Shown: positions 34,958 to 46,258 of the stretch, piece after piece
Numbering within the stretch: the first letter of the stretch is position 1
Layout of the letters: each line of letters begins with the position of its first letter
Origin: Micromonospora echinofusca
Lineage (GTDB): Bacteria > Actinomycetota > Actinomycetes > Mycobacteriales > Micromonosporaceae
Length of the DNA: 64,000 nucleotides
Direction: 5' to 3'
Assembly: GCF_900091445.1 (NCBI RefSeq)
Contig: NZ_LT607733.1
Location: 248,001 to 312,000, forward strand
Position numbers and translations under genes: made by a program
Notes under the pieces: model-generated
Database searches by the model: none
What the model was told of the DNA's origin: nothing
What the model saw: only the letters and a program-made list of their open reading frames with translations

Positions 34958-34986
34958 TGCATGTCCGCGCCGTCAGCGCGTAGGCT
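34957..34986 (+). promoter_or_regulatory. Putative rpmG-hadAB promoter
   Basis: TTGCAT (34957-34962) and TAGGCT (34981-34986) are 18 nt apart, 44 nt before the rpmG start codon and directly after the tRNA terminator. Confidence 0.45.
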
Positions 34987-35029
34987 GATGCGCCGTAGTT
35001 GTTACCCGTAGCGAGGAAGGCACTCCGCC

Positions 35030-35197
35030 GTGGCGAAGGCGACCGATGTCCGGCCGAAGATCACTTTGGCGTGTGTGGAGTGCAAGGAGCGCAACTACAT
35101 CACGCGCAAGAACCGTCGTAACGACCCCGACCGCATCGAGCTGAAGAAGTTCTGCCCGCGGGACGGCAAGCACACGGTCCACCGCGAGACCCGCTGA
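35030..35197 (+). CDS. rpmG: 50S ribosomal protein L33
   Basis: A 55-residue L33: [20 protein letters not shown] then [20 protein letters not shown] and [15 protein letters not shown]. Cysteines in CVEC and FCP mark the zinc-binding (C+) type, implying zinc-responsive alternatives may exist elsewhere in the genome. The GTG at 35030 follows GAGGAAGG by about 10 nt. It sits in the conserved order tRNA-Met, rpmG, hadA, hadB, tRNA-Trp, secE found in mycobacteria. Confidence 0.95.
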   Translation: MAKATDVRPKITLACVECKERNYITRKNRRNDPDRIELKKFCPRDGKHTVHRETR

Positions 35198-35323
35198 CCC
35201 ACGGCCGGTCCGCCGGCCAGGTCCTCAGGCACTTCCCGATCGCCGGTCCGTATGGACGGCGCGGCTCCGGCCGTCGCCGACCGTACGGACCGGCGATCAG
35301 CGTATGCGTGTAGGTTCGCGGGC

Positions 35324-35770
35324 ATGTCCCTGGACCCGTCCTTCGTCGGCCGGACGTATCCGCCGACCGCCCCCTACCAGGTGGGCAGAGAAAAGATCCG
35401 CGAGTTCGCCACGGCGATCGGCACCGCCGATCCGGCCCACCACGACCCCGCGGCCGCCCGTGCGCTGGGCCACCCGGACGTGGTCGCCCCGCCGACCTTC
35501 CCCATCGTGCTGACCCTGGCGGCCAACCAGCAGATCATCGACGACCCGGATCTCGGCGTCGACTACAGCCGCGTCGTCCACGGCGACCAGCGCTTCGCCT
35601 ACACCCGTCCCGTGGTGGCGGGGGACGAGCTGGTCTGCGTCAGCGTCATCGACGACGTCAGCAGCCGTGGCGGGCACGGCTTCCTGACCACCCGCACCGA
35701 GGTCGCCACTGCGGCCGGCGAGCCGGTGGTCACGGTCTGGTCGAAGCTCGTCGTACGTGGGGAGGGCTGA
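35324..35770 (+). CDS. MaoC/HadA-like (3R)-hydroxyacyl dehydratase subunit
   Basis: A 148-residue hot-dog-fold protein of the N-terminal MaoC dehydratase type, starting MSLDPSFVGRTYPPTAPYQV. TADPAHHDPAAARALGHPDVVAPPTFPIVLTL is the segment equivalent to the HadA substrate-side region; the full catalytic Asp/His pair sits in the partner subunit. In mycobacteria HadA with HadB or HadC dehydrates fatty acyl-ACP in FAS-II elongation. The same gene position (between rpmG and trpT/secE) supports orthology with Rv0635. TAGGTT (35311-35316) ends 7 nt before the ATG, suggesting a leaderless start. hadB follows after one base. Confidence 0.85.
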   Translation: MSLDPSFVGRTYPPTAPYQVGREKIREFATAIGTADPAHHDPAAARALGHPDVVAPPTFPIVLTLAANQQIIDDPDLGVDYSRVVHGDQRFAYTRPVVAGDELVCVSVIDDVSSRGGHGFLTTRTEVATAAGEPVVTVWSKLVVRGEG

Positions 35771-35771
35771 G

Positions 35772-36164
35772 ATGGAGCTGCCAACCAGGACGTTCCGGGT
35801 GACGCGCGCGGACCTGGTCCGCTACGCCGGCGCCTCCGGGGACTTCAACCCGATCCACTGGAGCGACCGGACCGCGACGAAGGTGGGTCTGCCGGGCGTG
35901 ATCGCCCACGGCATGTTCACCATGGCGCTGGTGGGCCGCGCGGTGGCGGAGTGGGCCGGGGCGCCCGACGCGATCGTCGACTACAACGTGCGTTTCACCC
36001 GGCCGGTGGTCGTCCCCGACGACGACGAGGGCACCGAGATCGAGGTCTCGGCAAAGGTCCGGGAGGTCACCGAGGACGGCCTGACCAGGCTCGACGTGAC
36101 CGCCGTCTGCGGTGGCGAGAAGGTGCTGTCGCAGGCGCGGGCGACCGTCCGGACGGCCCGCTGA
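35772..36164 (+). CDS. MaoC/HadB-like (3R)-hydroxyacyl dehydratase, catalytic subunit
   Basis: A 130-residue hot-dog protein with the hydratase-2 motif YAGASGDFNPIHWSDRTATKVGLPGVIAHGMF; the Asp and His of DFNPIH are the catalytic pair. It likely forms a heterodimer with the preceding HadA-like protein and acts on 3-hydroxyacyl thioesters. GGAGGG (35761-35766) lies inside the end of hadA, 5 nt before the ATG, so translation is coupled. No hadC follows; tRNA-Trp comes next. Because Micromonosporaceae do not make mycolic acids, the physiological acyl substrate is uncertain. Confidence 0.87.
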   Translation: MELPTRTFRVTRADLVRYAGASGDFNPIHWSDRTATKVGLPGVIAHGMFTMALVGRAVAEWAGAPDAIVDYNVRFTRPVVVPDDDEGTEIEVSAKVREVTEDGLTRLDVTAVCGGEKVLSQARATVRTAR

Positions 36165-36195
36165 CCAGGCTCTCGACGCGCGAGGGGCAGACCGG

Positions 36196-36225
36196 TTGGG
36201 AAAGTCGTGCCGCTACCCGTACACT
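36196..36225 (+). promoter_or_regulatory. Putative tRNA-Trp promoter
   Basis: TTGGGA (36196-36201) and TACACT (36220-36225), 18 nt apart, 67 nt before tRNA-Trp. Confidence 0.5.
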
Positions 36226-36292
36226 GGTCCGCCGTGGGGCAAGTAACCCCTGCACGGTCGTGCATGACCGGGTGGGGCGAGCATTGCCGCAC

Positions 36293-36365
<73 letters not shown>

Positions 36366-36579
36366 CGCCTCAGGCCTGACCGTTCCCGTGGGTCGCGCCG
36401 CCGTACGGCGGCGTCCGGCCCGTGGTGGTGGCATCGGCGGGGTGGCCCCGAGGCATTCGGGCCCTCCCGGCTGATCCGCCGGCCGCGGCCCGTCGCGGGA
36501 CGGTTGGTCCGGCCGGCGTGACCAAGCGCCGCGCACGCCCGACAGCGTGCGACCCCGACATCCCGCGACGGAGGGCGAA

Positions 36580-36972
36580 GTGGCCGACAAGAAGCGGCGC
36601 GGCGAGGACGCCGGCGACGACCGTCTGCACGACGAGGTCGTCGACGACGTGGCCGACGACGACGCCACCGACGCGGAGGAGCCGGTTTCCCGCGGCGGCA
36701 CCGCGACGCGGTCGCGGGCGAAGGCGGATTCGGCGGACAGCAAGCCGAAGACCAAGGCGGAGACCGATCGGGTCGGTCTGTTCGGCCGCATCGCCCGATT
36801 CATCCGCGAGGTCGTGGCGGAACTGCGTAAGGTCATCTGGCCGACCCGCAAGGAGCTGCTGACCTACACGGCCGTGGTGGTCGCCTTCGTCGCGGTGATG
36901 CTGACGATCGTGGCCGGCCTTGACTTCGCCTTCGCGAAGGGCGTGCTGTGGGTCTTCGGCAACCCCAGCTGA
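36580..36972 (+). CDS. secE: Preprotein translocase subunit SecE
   Basis: SecE stabilises SecY in the export channel. The 130-residue protein has a long acidic/charged N-terminal part (about 70 residues, low complexity) and the conserved C-terminal unit FIREVVAELRKVIWPTRKELLTYTAVVVAFVAVMLTIVAGLDF (landmarks at residues ~73-115): an amphipathic helix, the WPTRKE hinge and one membrane span, as in actinobacterial short SecE. GTG at 36580 follows GGAGGG by 4 nt. It is followed by nusG after 38 bp. Confidence 0.95.
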   Translation: MADKKRRGEDAGDDRLHDEVVDDVADDDATDAEEPVSRGGTATRSRAKADSADSKPKTKAETDRVGLFGRIARFIREVVAELRKVIWPTRKELLTYTAVVVAFVAVMLTIVAGLDFAFAKGVLWVFGNPS

Positions 36973-37010
36973 CCGGCCGACTGAGCCGATAGTGACGGAA
37001 GTGAGCGAGC

Positions 37011-37733
37011 GTGCCTGAGTACGACGAGACCGCCGAGACCACGGACGAGCAGTCCACGGTGGCGACGGCGGCTGGTGACGAGTCGGTCGAGGCCGCCAGC
37101 GAGCCGGAGTTCCCCACCACCGAGCCCGCGCCGGACGAGGACTACGACCCGGTCGCCGAGCTGCGGCAGAAGCTGCGCTACGCGCCGGGCGACTGGTACG
37201 TGGTGCACTCGTACGCCGGCTACGAGAACAAGGTCAAGACCAACCTCGAGACCCGGATCACGAGCCTCGACATGGAGGACTACATCTACCAGGTCGAGGT
37301 GCCGACCCGGGAAGAGGTGGAGGTCAAGAACGGGAAGCGGTCGCAGATCCAGGCCAAGGTCTTCCCGGGCTACATCCTCGTCCGGATGGAGCTGACCGCC
37401 GAGTCCTACTCCTGCGTTCGCAACACGCCGGGCGTCACCGGCTTCGTGGGCGCCACGGACCGGGCCGACCGGCCGGCCCCGCTCTCCCTCGACGAGGTGC
37501 TGAAGTGGCTGGCGCCGGCGGTCGAGACCGAGCAGAAGAAGGCCAAGCCCGAGATCAAGGTCCTCGACTTCGAGGTCGGCGACTCGGTCACCGTCACCGA
37601 CGGCGCCTTCGCCTCGCTGCCGGCGACGATCAGTGAGATCAACGCCGACCAGCAGAAGCTCAAGGTGCTGGTGTCGATCTTCGGCCGCGAGACGCCGGTG
37701 GAGCTGAACTTCAACCAGGTCGCCAAGATCTGA
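37011..37733 (+). CDS. nusG: Transcription termination/antitermination factor NusG
   Basis: NusG binds RNA polymerase and couples it to Rho or the ribosome. The 240-residue protein has an acidic N-terminal extension (~50 residues, common in actinobacteria), the NGN domain ([44 protein letters not shown]) and a C-terminal KOW domain ([45 protein letters not shown]). GTG at 37011 overlaps a purine-rich region. It is followed by rplK after 184 bp. Confidence 0.96.
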   Translation: MPEYDETAETTDEQSTVATAAGDESVEAASEPEFPTTEPAPDEDYDPVAELRQKLRYAPGDWYVVHSYAGYENKVKTNLETRITSLDMEDYIYQVEVPTREEVEVKNGKRSQIQAKVFPGYILVRMELTAESYSCVRNTPGVTGFVGATDRADRPAPLSLDEVLKWLAPAVETEQKKAKPEIKVLDFEVGDSVTVTDGAFASLPATISEINADQQKLKVLVSIFGRETPVELNFNQVAKI

Positions 37734-37917
37734 CGTCCGGAGCGCCGGCGGTGGGCAGCGGCCCGCCGCCGGCGTACCCGTTCCGCCCTCGCGCCCGACC
37801 TCGGCGCAGGCGACGGCGGGACGCTGCGCTACTCTAGAACGTCGCCGCTGTCGCATCGCGCTGACCGTGCGCGCCCGCGGCCGGCACCTTTCCCAGTTTC
37901 AAGCCCCAGGAAGAGAC

Positions 37918-38349
37918 ATGCCTCCGAAGAAGAAGCTCGTCAAGACGTTCACGCTTCAGCTGCCGGCGGGCCAGGCCACTCCGGCGCCGCCGGTCGGCCC
38001 CGCGCTCGGCCAGCACGGCGTGAACATCATGGAGTTCTGCAAGTCCTACAACGCGCAGACCGAGTCCCAGCGGGGCGACATCGTCCCCGCCGAGATCAGC
38101 GTCTACGAGGACCGCAGCTTCACCTTCGTGCTGAAGACCCCGCCCGCCGCCCGGCTGCTGATCAAGGCCGCCGGTGTGCAGAAGGGCTCGGGCGTCCCGC
38201 ACAAGGAGAAGGTCGGCTCGGTCAGCCGCGCCCAGCTGCGTGAGATCGCCGAGAAGAAGATGGCCGACCTCAACGCCAACGACATCGACCAGGCTGAGAA
38301 GATCATCGCCGGCACCGCCCGGTCGATGGGCCTCAACGTCACCGACTGA
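37918..38349 (+). CDS. rplK: 50S ribosomal protein L11
   Basis: L11 forms the GTPase-associated centre and the thiostrepton site. The 143-residue protein starts [20 protein letters not shown] and has [22 protein letters not shown] and the C-terminal RNA-binding part ending [15 protein letters not shown]. The ATG at 37918 follows CAGGAAGAG. The 184-bp gap upstream holds no gene; a TACTCT hexamer at 37830 could be a -10 but has no good -35. rplA follows after 80 bp. Confidence 0.97.
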   Translation: MPPKKKLVKTFTLQLPAGQATPAPPVGPALGQHGVNIMEFCKSYNAQTESQRGDIVPAEISVYEDRSFTFVLKTPPAARLLIKAAGVQKGSGVPHKEKVGSVSRAQLREIAEKKMADLNANDIDQAEKIIAGTARSMGLNVTD

Positions 38350-38429
38350 CCTCGGTAACCACCAGATCCAGTTCGTGGGAGGGCGCGCGGACCCCGCGGC
38401 CCGCCATAGACCACAGGAGTACGCAGAAC

Positions 38430-39146
38430 ATGCAGCGCAGCAAGAGCTACCGCAAGGCCGCCGAGGTCATCGACCGGTCGAAGCTCTACACCCCCGCCGA
38501 GGCCGTGAAGCTGGCCAAGGACACCACCACCGCCAAGTTCGACGCCACGGTCGAGGTCGCCATGCGCCTCGGCGTCGACCCCCGCAAGGCGGACCAGATG
38601 GTCCGTGGCGTGGTCAACCTGCCGCACGGCACCGGTAAGACCGCCCGCGTGATCGTCTTCGCCGCCGGCGCGAAGGCCGAGGAGGCCGTCGCCGCCGGTG
38701 CGGACGAGGTGGGCACCGACGAGCTGGTCGCCCGGATCCAGGGCGGTTGGCTCGACTTCGACGCGGCGATCGCCACGCCGGACCAGATGGCCAAGATCGG
38801 TCGGATCGCGCGGATCCTGGGCCCGCGCGGTCTCATGCCGAACCCGAAGACCGGCACGGTGACCATGGACGTCACCAAGGCCGTCTCGGACATCAAGGGC
38901 GGTAAGATCACCTTCCGGGTGGACAAGCACTCCAACCTGCACCTCATCATCGGCAAGGCCTCGTTCTCCGAGTCCCAGCTGATCGACAACTACGCGGCGG
39001 TCCTCGACGAGGTCCTGCGGGCCAAGCCGTCCGCCGCGAAGGGCAAGTACCTCAAGAAGGTCACCCTCACCACCACCATGGGCCCGGGCGTCCCGGTCGA
39101 CCCCAACGTGGTGAAGAACCTTCAGGAGGCCTCGGCCGAGGGCTGA
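38430..39146 (+). CDS. rplA: 50S ribosomal protein L1
   Basis: L1 forms the mobile stalk at the E site and represses its own operon in many bacteria. The 238-residue protein starts [20 protein letters not shown] and includes [35 protein letters not shown] and [15 protein letters not shown]. Length fits the family. It ends before a strong hairpin. Confidence 0.97.
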   Translation: MQRSKSYRKAAEVIDRSKLYTPAEAVKLAKDTTTAKFDATVEVAMRLGVDPRKADQMVRGVVNLPHGTGKTARVIVFAAGAKAEEAVAAGADEVGTDELVARIQGGWLDFDAAIATPDQMAKIGRIARILGPRGLMPNPKTGTVTMDVTKAVSDIKGGKITFRVDKHSNLHLIIGKASFSESQLIDNYAAVLDEVLRAKPSAAKGKYLKKVTLTTTMGPGVPVDPNVVKNLQEASAEG

Positions 39147-39162
39147 TCCCCAAGCACCCGTG

Positions 39163-39195
39163 ACGGGGCGTCGCCACATCGTGGCGGCGCCCCGT
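39163..39195 (+). terminator. rplKA terminator hairpin
   Basis: ACGGGGCGTCGCCAC (39163-39177) pairs with 39181-39195 with one mismatch around an ATC loop, 16 bp past rplA. Confidence 0.7.
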
Positions 39196-39223
39196 TCCGT
39201 GTCCGTTGTGGCATGCTCGGCCG

Positions 39224-40045
39224 GTGCGCCTGGAGAACGTCTGGCTGCGCTACCGGCGGCGGGGACCGTGGGTGCTGCGGGAAGCCGCGGTGCGGGTCGG
39301 CCCCGGTGAGGTCGTGGTCGTGCTCGGCCGCAACGGTGTGGGCAAGTCGACCCTGCTCCAGGTGGCCGCCGGGGTGCTGCGCCCGAGCCGGGGGCGGGTG
39401 ACCGGTCGACCCCGGCACGTCGGGTGGGTGCCGGAGCGCTTCCCGGCCGATCAGCCGTTCACCGTCGCGCACTACCTGACCGCCATGGGCCGGGTCGCCG
39501 GCCTCGATCCGGCCGCCGCCGCCCACGCGGTCGACCACTGGACGTCCCGGCTGGGCCTGGCCGGGTTCCACCGCGTCCGGCTGCCGGAGCTGTCCAAGGG
39601 CACCGCCCAGAAGGTCGGCCTGGCCCAGGCGATGCTGCGTACGCCCGGCCTGCTGGTGCTCGACGAACCGTGGGAGGGCCTCGACGCCGCGACCCGGGAC
39701 CTGGTCCCCGCGCTGATCGACGAGGTGGCCACGGCGGGCGGTTCGGTGCTGGTCAGCGACCACCGTGGCGAGATCGCCCGGCTGCCCGGCGCCCGCCGGT
39801 GGACGGTGGCGGACGGCACGGTCACCGAGGCCGCGCCGTCGGCGGACGCGCCACTCGCGGTGGTCGAGGTCGCGGTCCCGGCCGCGCGGGTCGAGGGCAC
39901 CGTCGCCCGGTTGCGCGCCGATGGCCACCGGATCGTCGGCGTACGCCGGCCCGCCGAGCCCGCCCCCGACGGGCCGTTGCCGGGGGCCGTGGACGCGGTG
40001 GGGGCCCCGGAGGCCACGGGCGGGACCACCGGAGGGTCGTCGTGA
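39224..40045 (+). CDS. ABC transporter ATP-binding protein
   Basis: A 273-residue ATPase. Walker A is LGRNGVGKSTLLQ (about residues 40-52), the signature is degenerate (LPELSKGTAQKVGLAQAML, i.e. LSKGTAQK in place of LSGGQ), and Walker B is LLVLDEPWEGLD; the switch histidine appears as VLVSDHRGEIARL. The C-terminal 70 residues form an extra domain plus a Gly/Pro tail. CATGCT (39212-39217) ends 6 nt before the GTG, so a leaderless start is possible. It overlaps the permease gene by 4 bp. The transported substrate is unknown. Confidence 0.85.
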   Translation: MRLENVWLRYRRRGPWVLREAAVRVGPGEVVVVLGRNGVGKSTLLQVAAGVLRPSRGRVTGRPRHVGWVPERFPADQPFTVAHYLTAMGRVAGLDPAAAAHAVDHWTSRLGLAGFHRVRLPELSKGTAQKVGLAQAMLRTPGLLVLDEPWEGLDAATRDLVPALIDEVATAGGSVLVSDHRGEIARLPGARRWTVADGTVTEAAPSADAPLAVVEVAVPAARVEGTVARLRADGHRIVGVRRPAEPAPDGPLPGAVDAVGAPEATGGTTGGSS

Positions 40046-40731
40046 CCGCGCTGCTCCGGCTGCGGCTGGCGGGCTTCCTGCGTACGGGACGCGCGTTGGC
40101 CCCGGTGCTGGCCGGCCTGGTGGCGCTCGGCGTCCTCTACGGCGGCGGGCGGGCGCAGCCGGGGGAGGCGTACGGCGTCTCGGCGGTGGTGCTCTTCCCG
40201 GTGCTCGCGTGGCAGACCAAGGTGCTGCTGGACGTCGAGCCGGACGTGCAGCGCCGGCTGGCCCAGGCACTCGTCGGGGTACGCCGGGAGCGGCTGGCGG
40301 GGCTGCTGGCGGCCGGCGTGGCCGGGCTCGGCACGGTGGCCGTCGCGCTGGTCTTCCCGTGGCTCGTCGGCGGCGTCGCCGGCCCGGTCGAGCCGGGCGA
40401 CCGGTCGGTGCCGCTGGGCGTCGCCGTCGGGCTGTGGGCGCACCTGCTGGCCGTACCCGCGGCGGTGGCGCTCGGGGCGCTGGCCAGCCGCGCGTCGACG
40501 GGCAGCGCCGGCTACGGCGTCGCGGTGCTCGCGCTCGGCGGGGTCGGCGCGGTCGTGCTCGGCCTGGGCGGGTCCGTGGCGCCGTGGCTGGCGCCGCCGG
40601 TGATGGCGACCGCGCGGGCCGCCGCCGACGGGCTGGAGGCGTCGACCGTGGTGCTGCACACCGCCTGGGCGGCGGCCTGGAGCGCGGCGGCCGGCGCCGC
40701 GTACCTGTGGCGGCGGCGCTCCCGGCCCTGA
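40042..40731 (+). CDS. ABC transporter permease-like membrane protein
   Basis: A 229-residue protein with about six hydrophobic segments (LALAPVLAGLVALGVLYGG-type first span, last span before YLWRRRSRP). By translational overlap (GTGA) with the ATPase it is the membrane half of the same transporter. No clear sequence family could be named from inspection; it resembles ABC-2 type exporters in size and layout. The pair sits in the rplA-rplJ gap, a place where different actinobacteria carry different genes. Confidence 0.7.
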   Translation: MTALLRLRLAGFLRTGRALAPVLAGLVALGVLYGGGRAQPGEAYGVSAVVLFPVLAWQTKVLLDVEPDVQRRLAQALVGVRRERLAGLLAAGVAGLGTVAVALVFPWLVGGVAGPVEPGDRSVPLGVAVGLWAHLLAVPAAVALGALASRASTGSAGYGVAVLALGGVGAVVLGLGGSVAPWLAPPVMATARAAADGLEASTVVLHTAWAAAWSAAAGAAYLWRRRSRP

Positions 40732-40903
40732 CGGTGCCGGCCCTCACGGTGTCGGCCCTGATACCGATGCCGGCCCCGACCAAGGCCGGCGCGTCCGGTT
40801 CGCCGGGCGTGACCGGCGCCGGCCCACCGCCGCTCGGGGAAGCCGGGGTGGTCGCTCCGGGGCGGCTCGGTGGGCCGGGTGACCCGGGCCACGCCGGGGC
40901 GAT

Positions 40904-40933
40904 TTGGTGGTCGCGGGGGTCCTCGCGTAACCT
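40904..40933 (+). promoter_or_regulatory. Putative rplJ-rplL promoter
   Basis: TTGGTG (40904-40909) and TAACCT (40928-40933), 18 nt apart, about 255 nt before rplJ. This would give the long 5' leader expected for L10 autoregulation. Confidence 0.45.
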
Positions 40934-41078
40934 GGGCCGCGAAGTTCCACCCAGAGACCGCTGGTCACCGTGCCCCGGCACGGTCGAAGGTCCCGCGACT
41001 ACGGGCGACCCGCGCAGGGCGGTAAGCGAAAATCGGTGCTGAGCATGGTCTGTCGACCGTGTCCGTGTGTCGGCCCTC

Positions 41079-41106
41079 GCCCCGTGCGCCCTGCGCCGGG
41101 GCTTTT
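41079..41106 (+). promoter_or_regulatory. L10-leader attenuator hairpin
   Basis: GCCCCG (41079-41084) pairs with CGGGGC (41097-41102) and is followed directly by TTTT, an intrinsic-terminator shape lying in the untranslated leader 85 nt before rplJ. L10(L12)4 binding to such leaders lowers rplJL expression in many bacteria; here the role is inferred from position and shape. Confidence 0.65.
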
Positions 41107-41188
41107 CTCGTTGTCGTGGCGCCTCCGCCCCCGTCGAAAGCTTCGGCCGACGACGGTGACCGGCCTCGAGTAACGAGAGAGGAGGGAC

Positions 41189-41734
41189 ATGGCGGACAAG
41201 CCGATCCGGGCCGACAAGGCCACGGCCGTCGCTGAGCTGACCGAGAGCTTCCGCAACGCGGGTGCCACGGTGCTGACCGAGTACCGCGGTCTGACGGTTT
41301 CCCAGCTCACCCAGCTGCGGCGCTCGCTTGGCCAGGAGACCAGCTACACGGTCGCGAAGAACACGCTCGCGAAGCGTGCCGCGACCGACGCTGGCATCTC
41401 CGGCCTCGACGAGATGTTCACCGGTCCTACCGCGCTGACTTTCGTTTCGGGCGACGTCGTCGAGGCGGCGAAGGGGCTTCGCGACTTCGCGAAGGCCAAC
41501 CCGAAGCTCGTCATCAAGGGCGGTGTCTTCGAGGGCAGGGCCATTACCGCGGCCGAGGTCACGAAGCTCGCCGACCTGGAGTCCCGTGAGGTGCTGCTGG
41601 CCAAGCTGGCCGGCGCGATGAAGGGCAACCTGAGCAAGGCCGCGGCCCTGTTCCAGGCCCCGCTGTCGAAGACCGCCCGTCTGGCGGCCGCCCTGCAGGA
41701 CAAGCGCGAGAAGGAGGGCGCCGAGGCGGCCTGA
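41189..41734 (+). CDS. rplJ: 50S ribosomal protein L10
   Basis: L10 anchors the L7/L12 stalk. The 181-residue protein has [49 protein letters not shown] and the C-terminal helix that binds L12 dimers ([19 protein letters not shown]). The ATG at 41189 follows AGAGAGGAGG. Followed by rplL after 54 bp. Confidence 0.97.
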   Translation: MADKPIRADKATAVAELTESFRNAGATVLTEYRGLTVSQLTQLRRSLGQETSYTVAKNTLAKRAATDAGISGLDEMFTGPTALTFVSGDVVEAAKGLRDFAKANPKLVIKGGVFEGRAITAAEVTKLADLESREVLLAKLAGAMKGNLSKAAALFQAPLSKTARLAAALQDKREKEGAEAA

Positions 41735-41788
41735 GGCCCCGCGGCGCACCCAGTTCTTACCTAACAGATTCAGGAAAGGACGCCAGAC

Positions 41789-42172
41789 ATGGCGAAGCTC
41801 AGCACCGACGAGCTGCTCGACGCGTTCAAGGAGATGACGCTGATCGAGCTCTCCGAGTTCGTGAAGCAGTTCGAGGAGACCTTCGAGGTCACCGCCGCGG
41901 CTCCGGTCGCCGTCGCCGGCCCGGCCGGCCCGGCCGCCGCCGCCCCGGTCGAGGAGGAGAAGGACGAGTTCGACGTCATCCTCGACGCCGACGGTGGCAA
42001 GAAGATCCAGGTCATCAAGGTCGTGCGCGAGCTGACCGGCCTGGGCCTCAAGGAGGCCAAGGACCTGGTCGAGGCCGCTCCGAAGGCCGTCCTGGAGAAG
42101 GCCAACAAGGAGACCGCCGAGAAGGCCAAGGCCAAGCTCGAGGGCGAGGGCGCCAAGGTCACCCTCAAGTGA
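41789..42172 (+). CDS. rplL: 50S ribosomal protein L7/L12
   Basis: L7/L12 recruits translation factors to the ribosome. The 127-residue protein has the N-terminal dimer domain ([20 protein letters not shown]), an Ala/Pro/Gly hinge ([20 protein letters not shown]) and the C-terminal domain [28 protein letters not shown]. Length and layout are standard. A hairpin follows before rpoB. Confidence 0.98.
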   Translation: MAKLSTDELLDAFKEMTLIELSEFVKQFEETFEVTAAAPVAVAGPAGPAAAAPVEEEKDEFDVILDADGGKKIQVIKVVRELTGLGLKEAKDLVEAAPKAVLEKANKETAEKAKAKLEGEGAKVTLK

Positions 42173-42190
42173 CCTGACGTACCACCAGGC

Positions 42191-42226
42191 GCGTGTGCCC
42201 CGGCTCGGGTGAGCCGGGGCACACGC
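42191..42226 (+). terminator. rplL-rpoB intergenic hairpin
   Basis: GCGTGTGCCCCGGCTC (42191-42206), GGGT loop, and its exact complement (42211-42226). No U-tract. It probably terminates or attenuates transcription between rplL and rpoB, so that rpoBC depends partly on its own promoter. Confidence 0.75.
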
Positions 42227-42590
42227 GTCACGGCGGGCGGTGATCCGACACTGGATCGCCGCCCGCCGTCTTGGTGGATCCGACGGCAGGCCCGGTGAGC
42301 AGGGCGTGGGCACTCCGAAGCGGTCGGTTGCCGCGCCCCGGCGGTAGCCCGTGGGTGGGAAAGAAGCGGCGACCCGGATGCCGGGCCTTGACGCGGCCCC
42401 GGGCTGACAGGCACGCTGACACAGCAAGACCTTCCGCGCTTGCAACGGCCACCACTTGGGTAATGGCAGCGGCGACACCGTCGGCTGCGACACCTGAGCG
42501 GCCCGGCAGGAACGTCGCGTTCCGAGCGGCCCGGTGAGACCCTGTTCGAGGGGTCCCGAGGCACGTTCCGCGACGACCTGCGGGGTGGGC

Positions 42591-42619
42591 TGGACAGCGG
42601 TTAGCCTCTCGGCTACACT
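42591..42619 (+). promoter_or_regulatory. rpoB promoter
   Basis: TGGACA (42591-42596) and TACACT (42614-42619) have the ideal 17-nt spacer and lie about 130 nt before the rpoB start codon, in a 574-bp gap (42173-42746) without a gene. It is a good match to a principal-sigma promoter. Confidence 0.65.
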
Positions 42620-42746
42620 GCTAGTTTGCGCTGCCTTCCGACTTGACCCCTGCTCGGAAATGTCCGTTTACGGATATTTCTGGTGGGGTCATTGGAGTGC
42701 ACGCGTACCAGCCGTTATGCAGCACCGGTCCTCGGAAGGACGCATC

Positions 42747-46178
<3,432 letters not shown>

Positions 46179-46258
46179 GGTGGTGGTCCGGGGCAGGGTG
46201 ACCCTGCCCCGGACCCCGCCGGTTAGCTAGCAGTACAGACGACGACATAGGGGACATA

